Shown here: positions 59,486 through 64,000 of the stretch, piece after piece | How the letters are laid out: each line of letters begins with the position of its first letter | Numbering within the stretch: the first letter of the stretch is position 1 | The notes under the pieces: model-generated | What the model saw: only the letters and a program-made list of their open reading frames with translations | Database searches by the model: none | Told to the model about the DNA's origin: nothing | Origin: Sphingomonas leidyi | GTDB taxonomy: Bacteria > Pseudomonadota > Alphaproteobacteria > Sphingomonadales > Sphingomonadaceae | DNA length: 64,000 nucleotides | NCBI RefSeq assembly: GCF_011761945.1 | Contig: NZ_JAASQV010000004.1 | Location: 1 to 64,000 of the forward strand | Direction of reading: 5' to 3' | Translations under genes and position numbers: made by a program

Positions 59486-61017
59486 CCGCCCATCGCCGCC
59501 GCCAGCGCGGCATCGTGCAGCGGCAGCGTCGGTGCGGCGCGCCTGATCACCTCGGCGACCTGGCGGACCTGCGTGCTGTTGGCGGCGCTGTCGAGCACGT
59601 CGGCCAGCGGATTATAGTCCTGCGCCACGATCTCCTGCCCGTTGAGCACCGCCAGCCAGCTGGCGTCGCGGAACAGCTCCTCGGGGCCCAGCATCAGCCG
59701 GCCGGAGCGGCGATACTGTTCCTCGCGCGCCACCAGGGTCCCGGGCAGCGCCATCTCGCGCCGCTCGACCCAGAACGGGTCGCTCCGCCCGGGATTGGCG
59801 TGATAGTGCAGGATCAGGAAATCCTTGATATTGTCCATGTCGGCGCCCAGCAGCGCATTGTAGCGCTCGGCCAGCATCGGATCCATGTCGCGATCCGGGA
59901 ACAGCGTCAGCAGCTTGGCGATGCCGCTCTGGATCAGATGGATGCTGGTCGATTCCAGCGGCTCCAGAAAGCCGGAGGAGAGCCCGATCGCCACGACATT
60001 GCCGATCCACGCCCGGCGCCGGGTGCCGGCGGTGAAGCGCAGCGTGCGCGGCTCGGCCAGCGCTTCTCCGTCGAGATTGGCGAGCAGCATCGCGGTCGCC
60101 TCGTCCTCCCCCATGAAGCGGCTGGAAAAGACATGGCCGTTGCCGATCCGGTGCTGGAGCGGGATGCGCCACTGCCAGCCCGCCGGGCGTGCCGTGGAAC
60201 GTGTGAAGGGCGTGGTATGCTCGGTCCGCGCGCAGGGCACGGCCACGGCGCGGTCGCAAGGCAGCCAGTGCGACCAGTCCTCGAACGCGCCGCCCATGGC
60301 CCCGTCGATCAGCAATGCGCGGAAGCCGGAGCAGTCGATGAACAGCTCGCCTTCGATCCGCTCGCCGCGCTGCGTGGTGAGCGCAGTGACCAGGCCGCTT
60401 TCGGCGGCACGCTCGACATCCTGCAACCTGCCTTCGACGCGGATGACCCCCGCCGCCTCGGCGAGGCCGCGCAAATGCTTCGCATAGAGGCTGGCATCGA
60501 AATGATAGGCATAGCCGAGCGTCGACAGGATCGAGCGCGCATCGCCCGTCGGCATGGCGAAGCGCCCCTGCCCGGCCAGCTCGGTCGCCAGCGAGAAGGC
60601 GGAGAGCGGCAGGTCCACGCCCTCGGCCCGCGCCTTCATCCAGCGATGGTGGAAGGCGACGCCGGGGAAGCGCACGCCATATTCTCCGAACGGGTGGAAA
60701 TAGCGGTGGCCGGGACGCACCCAGTCGACGAACTCGATGCCCAGCTTGAAGCTCGCCTTGGTCTCGCGGAGGAAGGCTGCCTCGTCGAGCCCGATCAGCT
60801 CGTTGAACCAGTGGATCGTGGGGATCGTCGCCTCGCCCACGCCGACGGTGCCGATCTCCTCGGATTCCAGCAGCGTGATCCGCACCGTCCGCCCGAACTG
60901 GCGCGACAATGCGGCGGCGGTCATCCACCCCGCGGTTCCGCCGCCCAGGACGACGACCGAGCGCACCCGCCGCGGCTCCCGGGCCATTGGGGAAGTCATG
61001 TTGCTGGATGCGGTCAT
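59482..61017 (-). CDS. Flavin-dependent tryptophan-halogenase family protein 2
   Basis: 511 residues, clearly paralogous to the protein encoded at 40506-42011. FAD motif VVVLGGGTAGWMTAA (21-35), ESEEIGTVGVGEATIP, catalytic Lys91 in ASFKLGIEF, signature WQWRIP and EPLEST. ATG at 61017; in-frame ATGs at 60999 and 60987 are possible. It has a LacI-like palindrome 52-67 bp upstream. The downstream DUF6445-like oxygenase is coupled. No chloride-peroxidase, NRPS, PKS or flavin-reductase gene is seen in the window, so the reductant partner and substrate are open. Confidence 0.91.
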   Translation of the reverse strand: MTASSNMTSPMAREPRRVRSVVVLGGGTAGWMTAAALSRQFGRTVRITLLESEEIGTVGVGEATIPTIHWFNELIGLDEAAFLRETKASFKLGIEFVDWVRPGHRYFHPFGEYGVRFPGVAFHHRWMKARAEGVDLPLSAFSLATELAGQGRFAMPTGDARSILSTLGYAYHFDASLYAKHLRGLAEAAGVIRVEGRLQDVERAAESGLVTALTTQRGERIEGELFIDCSGFRALLIDGAMGGAFEDWSHWLPCDRAVAVPCARTEHTTPFTRSTARPAGWQWRIPLQHRIGNGHVFSSRFMGEDEATAMLLANLDGEALAEPRTLRFTAGTRRRAWIGNVVAIGLSSGFLEPLESTSIHLIQSGIAKLLTLFPDRDMDPMLAERYNALLGADMDNIKDFLILHYHANPGRSDPFWVERREMALPGTLVAREEQYRRSGRLMLGPEELFRDASWLAVLNGQEIVAQDYNPLADVLDSAANSTQVRQVAEVIRRAAPTLPLHDAALAAAMGG

Positions 61018-61068
61018 GGGGGGCTTCTCATGCTTGTGAAGCCCGGGATTAGCGCGCCGCGGCAATCC

Positions 61069-61084
61069 TTGAAATGCATTTCCT
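61069..61084. promoter_or_regulatory. LacI-like operator upstream of halogenase 2
   Basis: TTGAAATGCATTTCCT contains the 12-bp perfect palindrome GAAATGCATTTC (61071-61082), 54-65 bp before the halogenase start. It matches 51549-51564 in core and distance. Confidence 0.65.
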
Positions 61085-61091
61085 TGCCGGG

Positions 61092-61142
61092 TCCGCCCGC
61101 ATTCCGGGCGGATCACCGGAGCGGGCGCAGCCGCTCCGGTGA
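61092..61142 (-). terminator. Two tandem hairpins after the TorF-like gene
   Basis: TCCGCCCG/CGGGCGGA (61092-61099, 61105-61112) and TCACCGGAGCGG/CCGCTCCGGTGA (61113-61124, 61131-61142, loop GCGCAG) form two adjacent perfect stems downstream of the TorF-like stop, separating it from the halogenase promoter. Confidence 0.65.
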
Positions 61143-61173
61143 AATCATCCTCTCCCGTGGATCTATTCCTGCA

Positions 61174-61989
61174 TCAGAAGGCCGCGCTGACCGAGAAGAT
61201 CACCGCGCCGTCCGCGATCGAGCTGCCATCCTTCACCCGTGAGAAATTAGGCTGGATATAGGTCGCATCGGCCTTGCTGATATTGGTGTCGACATAGGCG
61301 ATGCCGAGCGTGAGCGGGCCCACCGCCGCATCGGCGCCGAGCGACCAGTCCAGATATTTGCCGGTGGGCGCCACGCTGGTGCCGTTCGGTCCCAGGCCCG
61401 GATTGCCGCGCGAGCCGCCGAGATGCGCCTTGAGCGTGATCGGGGTGCCGGGAATGCCGCTGCTGGCGTCGGCCCACAGATAGAGATTGTCATGCTTGGC
61501 GCCGGGGCGGCTGCGGGGCGTGTTGCTCCAGTCGCCCAGGGCCTCCTGGCTCGGCGCATAGGCCACGCCGGCCAGCATCGAGACCGGCCCGATCGAGCTG
61601 CTGAGCTTGACATAGGGCTCCGCGAAGTCGGTCTTGTCGGCGCCCGAGGGGTACATGTACCAGGTAACGCCGACATCGACCGCCAGCCCGTCGGCCAGCT
61701 GCCGCTTGTAGCCGGCGACCAGGTCGAGCTCCATGTTCGCGCCTCCGAAGGTGCCCCAGCCCGCAAGGTTGGAACCCCAGGTGCCGACATAGAGGCCGCT
61801 TTCATGGGAGACGGTGATTCCGCCCTGGATGGCCATGCCCTTGTCGCTCTGCGACACCCCGCGGAAGCGATAGTCGGAGACGAGCGCGACATTGCCGGAG
61901 ACGGTGATCGGCTTGGGCGGCGCTTCTTCCTGCGCGAAAGCCGGTGCGGCCGTGCAGCAAAGCACGGCCGCGATCAGATAGTGTTTCAT
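61174..61989 (-). CDS. TorF-family putative outer-membrane porin
   Basis: 271 residues. Signal peptide ends APAFAQE; the opening VSGNVALVSDYRFRGVSQSDKGMAIQGG is the hallmark of the TIGR02001/TorF family. It is rich in beta-strand repeats (WGTFGGANMELDLVAGY, DVGVTWYMYPSG) and ends in Phe, as barrel proteins do. The substrate is unknown; some members associate with metabolite or siderophore uptake. It is 164 bp downstream of the SulP-carbonic anhydrase pair on the same strand, with hairpins between them, so probably independently transcribed. Confidence 0.8.
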   Translation of the reverse strand: MKHYLIAAVLCCTAAPAFAQEEAPPKPITVSGNVALVSDYRFRGVSQSDKGMAIQGGITVSHESGLYVGTWGSNLAGWGTFGGANMELDLVAGYKRQLADGLAVDVGVTWYMYPSGADKTDFAEPYVKLSSSIGPVSMLAGVAYAPSQEALGDWSNTPRSRPGAKHDNLYLWADASSGIPGTPITLKAHLGGSRGNPGLGPNGTSVAPTGKYLDWSLGADAAVGPLTLGIAYVDTNISKADATYIQPNFSRVKDGSSIADGAVIFSVSAAF

Positions 61990-62027
61990 GCGGGCATTCC
62001 CCTTAGCTTGAGAATGTTCCCGCCTGC

Positions 62028-62090
62028 GTCGGAAAGCGCGACCCTCTCATCCCGGGATGGGTAGTGGGAAGGGAGCCGCTGCTTTCCGAC
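62028..62090. promoter_or_regulatory. Nested inverted repeats upstream of TorF-like gene
   Basis: GTCGGAAAGC (62028-62037) is exactly complementary to GCTTTCCGAC (62081-62090); between them CATCCCGGGATG (62048-62059) is a 12-bp perfect palindrome. It lies 39-101 bp before the TorF-like start. It could be an operator or a structured leader. Confidence 0.45.
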
Positions 62091-62099
62091 TTTCAAAGT

Positions 62100-62119
62100 G
62101 CCGGCCCAGTCAGGCCGGC
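62100..62119 (-). terminator. Hairpin downstream of SulP transporter gene
   Basis: GCCGGCC (62100-62106) pairs with GGCCGGC (62113-62119), 6-nt loop, then ACTTTG on the minus strand. It lies 35 bp after the SulP stop, as expected for its terminator. Confidence 0.6.
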
Positions 62120-62153
62120 GGGTTTCTCCTTTGTGAGAAAATGTTGCTGCGCC

Positions 62154-63665
62154 TCAGGCCGGCTGGAGCTTGCGGAGCTGATCGGGATGACCGCTCAGTT
62201 CCACCTTGAGCCCGCGCGCCCGGCGCCGCTGCACCCAGTCGCGCAGCGTTTCGGCGCTGGTATGGTCGATCGCCGGCACCTTCTCGAAGGCGAGATGGAC
62301 CGGCTTGTCGCCCGGCACCGCGTCGAGTGCGCTGTTGAGCTTGGGCAGCGTGACGAAGGTCGCGGCACCGTCCAGATTGATCCGGTGCGCATCCTCGCCC
62401 TGTTCCGCGTCCACCTTCAGGCGCAGGCGGCGGAAGTGCGGCAGCAGTTCCAGCACCGAGAGGCCCAGGCCGACCAGCACGCCGGTCAGCAGGTCGGTCG
62501 CCACCACCAGCACGAAGGTGACCGCCCAGATCGCTGCGGGCAGCATGCCATAATGGTGGAACAGGTGGCGGACATGGCTGACGCTCACCAGCTTCCAGCC
62601 GGTGACGACGAGCACGCCGCCCAGCGCGGCCATCGGGATCTCGCGCAGCAGCCACGGCAGCAGCGCGGCGAAGCCGAGCAGCCAGGCGCCGTGGAGCACC
62701 GCCGACAGGCGGGTGATGGCGCCCGCCTGGACGTTGGCCGAGCTGCGGACGATCACGCCGGTCATCGGCAGCGCGCCCGCGAGGCCGCAGAGCAGGTTGC
62801 CGACACCCTGTGCGCGCAGTTCCTTGTTATAGTCGGTGCGCACGCCGTCGTGCATGCGGTCGACCGCGGCGGCCGACAGCAGCGTCTCGGCGCTGGCGAT
62901 GAACGCGACCGCAATCGCGGCGATGATGATCGTCGGGCTCAGGAACGAGCTCAGGAAACCACCCCCCGGCAGCGTCACCGCCGAGGCAAGCGAATCGGGA
63001 ACCGCGACGCGGACGACGTCGAGGCCGAAGCCGAAGGCGACCAAAGTCGCACCGACCACGCCGACCAGCGCGCCCGGGATCAGGCGGAGCGCCTGGGGCT
63101 TGAGCTTGTCCCAGCCGAGCATCAGCACGATCGTCAGCACGCCCAGGCCCAGCGCCAGCTCGGTGCCGGCGATGTTGGTCGGGTCGAGGCCGAACAGCCG
63201 GCCCGGCAGCGCCGCGAGATTCTCGAGGCCGCTGGAGAGCGGCTTCGCGTCGAACAGCGTGTGGAACTGGCCGACCACGATCAGCGCGCCGATGCCGGCA
63301 AGCATGCCGTGCACCACCGCGGGCGAGATCGCGCGGAACCAGCCGCCGACCTTCACGACGCCGGCCAGCACCTGCAGGGCACCGGCAAGGACGAGGATCG
63401 CGCCGAGCGCGGCGAGGCCATGTTCGCGCACCAGCTCGAACACAATGACTGCGAGGCCCGCCGCGGGGCCGCTCACCTGGAGCGGCGAGCCCGCGATCAG
63501 GCCGACCACGACACCACCGATGATGCCGGTCAACAGGCCCTTTTCGGGCGGCATGCCCGAAGCGACGGCGATGCCCATGCAAAGGGGCATCGCGACGAGG
63601 AAGACCACGATCGAAGCCGTGAAATCACGGACGACCCAGCCCTTGGGGAGGGTGGCGGAGGTCAT
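62154..63665 (-). CDS. SulP-family transporter, probable bicarbonate importer
   Basis: 503 residues, membrane domain with about ten to twelve helices (FTASIVVFLVAMPLCMGIAVASGMPPEKGLLTGIIGG) and a short C-terminal STAS-like part (HLAFEKVPAIDHTSAETLRDWV). SulP proteins paired with carbonic anhydrase are thought to move bicarbonate. Here the ATG overlaps the carbonic anhydrase stop (ATGA), a strong functional link. It is shorter and differs in sequence from the SulP protein encoded at 7128-8747. Confidence 0.88.
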   Translation of the reverse strand: MTSATLPKGWVVRDFTASIVVFLVAMPLCMGIAVASGMPPEKGLLTGIIGGVVVGLIAGSPLQVSGPAAGLAVIVFELVREHGLAALGAILVLAGALQVLAGVVKVGGWFRAISPAVVHGMLAGIGALIVVGQFHTLFDAKPLSSGLENLAALPGRLFGLDPTNIAGTELALGLGVLTIVLMLGWDKLKPQALRLIPGALVGVVGATLVAFGFGLDVVRVAVPDSLASAVTLPGGGFLSSFLSPTIIIAAIAVAFIASAETLLSAAAVDRMHDGVRTDYNKELRAQGVGNLLCGLAGALPMTGVIVRSSANVQAGAITRLSAVLHGAWLLGFAALLPWLLREIPMAALGGVLVVTGWKLVSVSHVRHLFHHYGMLPAAIWAVTFVLVVATDLLTGVLVGLGLSVLELLPHFRRLRLKVDAEQGEDAHRINLDGAATFVTLPKLNSALDAVPGDKPVHLAFEKVPAIDHTSAETLRDWVQRRRARGLKVELSGHPDQLRKLQPA

Positions 63666-64000
63666 TCGGCGGCTTCCACCAGGTCGAAATCGGCCGCGCG
63701 GCGGCGAGCCGGCTTCACCGCGACGGGCAACGGGGTATCGTCACGCACGACGACGAAGCGATCGGTCTCGCCGTCGAGCGCCAGGATCTGGCCGGCATGG
63801 ATATCGACGAACCAGCCGTGCAGCGCGATTTCGCCGCGCGCGATCCCGGAGGCGACCGAGGGATGGGTGCGCAGGTGCGCGATCTGCGCCACGACGTTCT
63901 CCAGGCTGATCGCGCGAACGCGATCGGTCTCACCCAGGCCCGGATAGGCATCGGCGACGACCTTCTGCGCCGCGTCGCTATGGTTCAGCCACACCGCGAC
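63662..64000 (-). CDS. Beta-carbonic anhydrase, C-terminal fragment
   Basis: The last 112 codons of a gene that continues beyond the right edge. It reads VAVWLNHSDAAQKVV ... RAISLENVVAQIAHLRTHPSV ... LHGWFVDIHAGQILAL, the end of a beta-class carbonic anhydrase; the zinc ligands lie upstream of the window. It hydrates CO2 to bicarbonate in the cytosol. Overlap with the SulP gene suggests a bicarbonate supply or pH function. The C-terminal tail PVAVKPARRRAADFDLVEAAE is longer than needed for the fold. Confidence 0.88.
   Translation of the reverse strand, partial: VAVWLNHSDAAQKVVADAYPGLGETDRVRAISLENVVAQIAHLRTHPSVASGIARGEIALHGWFVDIHAGQILALDGETDRFVVVRDDTPLPVAVKPARRRAADFDLVEAAE

Noticed and set aside
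1..64000. CRISPR array, tRNA, rRNA or integrated phage
   Set aside because: I found no regularly spaced direct repeats, no cloverleaf-like or rRNA-like sequence, and no integrase, transposase or phage structural gene.

Overview
The window looks like the chromosome of a free-living sphingomonad (order Sphingomonadales, probably Sphingomonas). This rests on very high GC, three families of TonB-dependent receptor serving sugars or other organic substrates, tryptophan-halogenase genes placed inside carbohydrate loci, and cyo, RegBA and FecIR-type systems of alphaproteobacterial style. It carries about 48 protein genes. I saw no rRNA, tRNA, CRISPR array, phage or transposase gene.

Layout. (1) 1-7130: the start of a GT2 glycosyltransferase, a FecI/FecR/TonB-receptor surface-signalling trio, a membrane glycosyltransferase, a small secreted protein and a ParB-like-nuclease-fold protein coupled to a SulP transporter. 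(2) 8916-15669: one tightly overlapping operon, cyoABCD - SURF1 - regB - regA, which joins a quinol oxidase to a redox two-component system. (3) 15835-19259: an MHS-type permease, three small hypothetical proteins and a GntR/FadR regulator. (4) 19443-29666: a catabolic island with TonB receptor, acyl-CoA synthetase, carboxylesterase, MFS permease, TetR regulator, 3-hydroxyacyl-CoA-dehydrogenase-like SDR and GH1 glycosidase. Related inverted repeats lie in front of three of its transcription units and suggest a local TetR regulon. (5) 29849-33426: an ABC exporter, a UBP zinc-finger protein and an MFS permease. (6) 33423-61017: a large alpha-glucan/beta-glucoside utilisation region. Its first operon is a MalA-like TonB receptor, flavin-dependent halogenase, GH13 amylase, GH13 alpha-glucosidase, GH97 and an SLC45/GPH-like permease. 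It continues with two LacI regulators, a GH65 phosphorylase with beta-phosphoglucomutase, an MFS permease, a GH3 glucosidase, a second TonB receptor with a six-hairpin glycosidase, and a second halogenase coupled to a 2OG-oxygenase-like protein. (7) 61174-64000: a TorF-like porin and a SulP bicarbonate transporter overlapping a beta-carbonic anhydrase.

How the genes fit together. In region 6, oligosaccharides would enter through TonB receptors, be trimmed in the periplasm by GH13, GH97 and GH3 enzymes, pass the inner membrane through MFS permeases, and be cleaved in the cytosol by alpha-glucosidase or by phosphorolysis (GH65, then beta-G1P to G6P). Four CcpA/LacI-like palindromes with GAAA-N4-TTTC character lie upstream of the GH65 gene, the MFS gene, the second TonB receptor and the second halogenase, suggesting one LacI regulon. 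The most puzzling theme is two flavin-dependent halogenases with apparently intact catalytic motifs in sugar operons with no natural-product genes nearby. A second curiosity is a 100-bp REP-like repeat read in frame through the signal-peptide region of the GH13 amylase.

All functional names come from reading motifs and general family knowledge; no database search was run.
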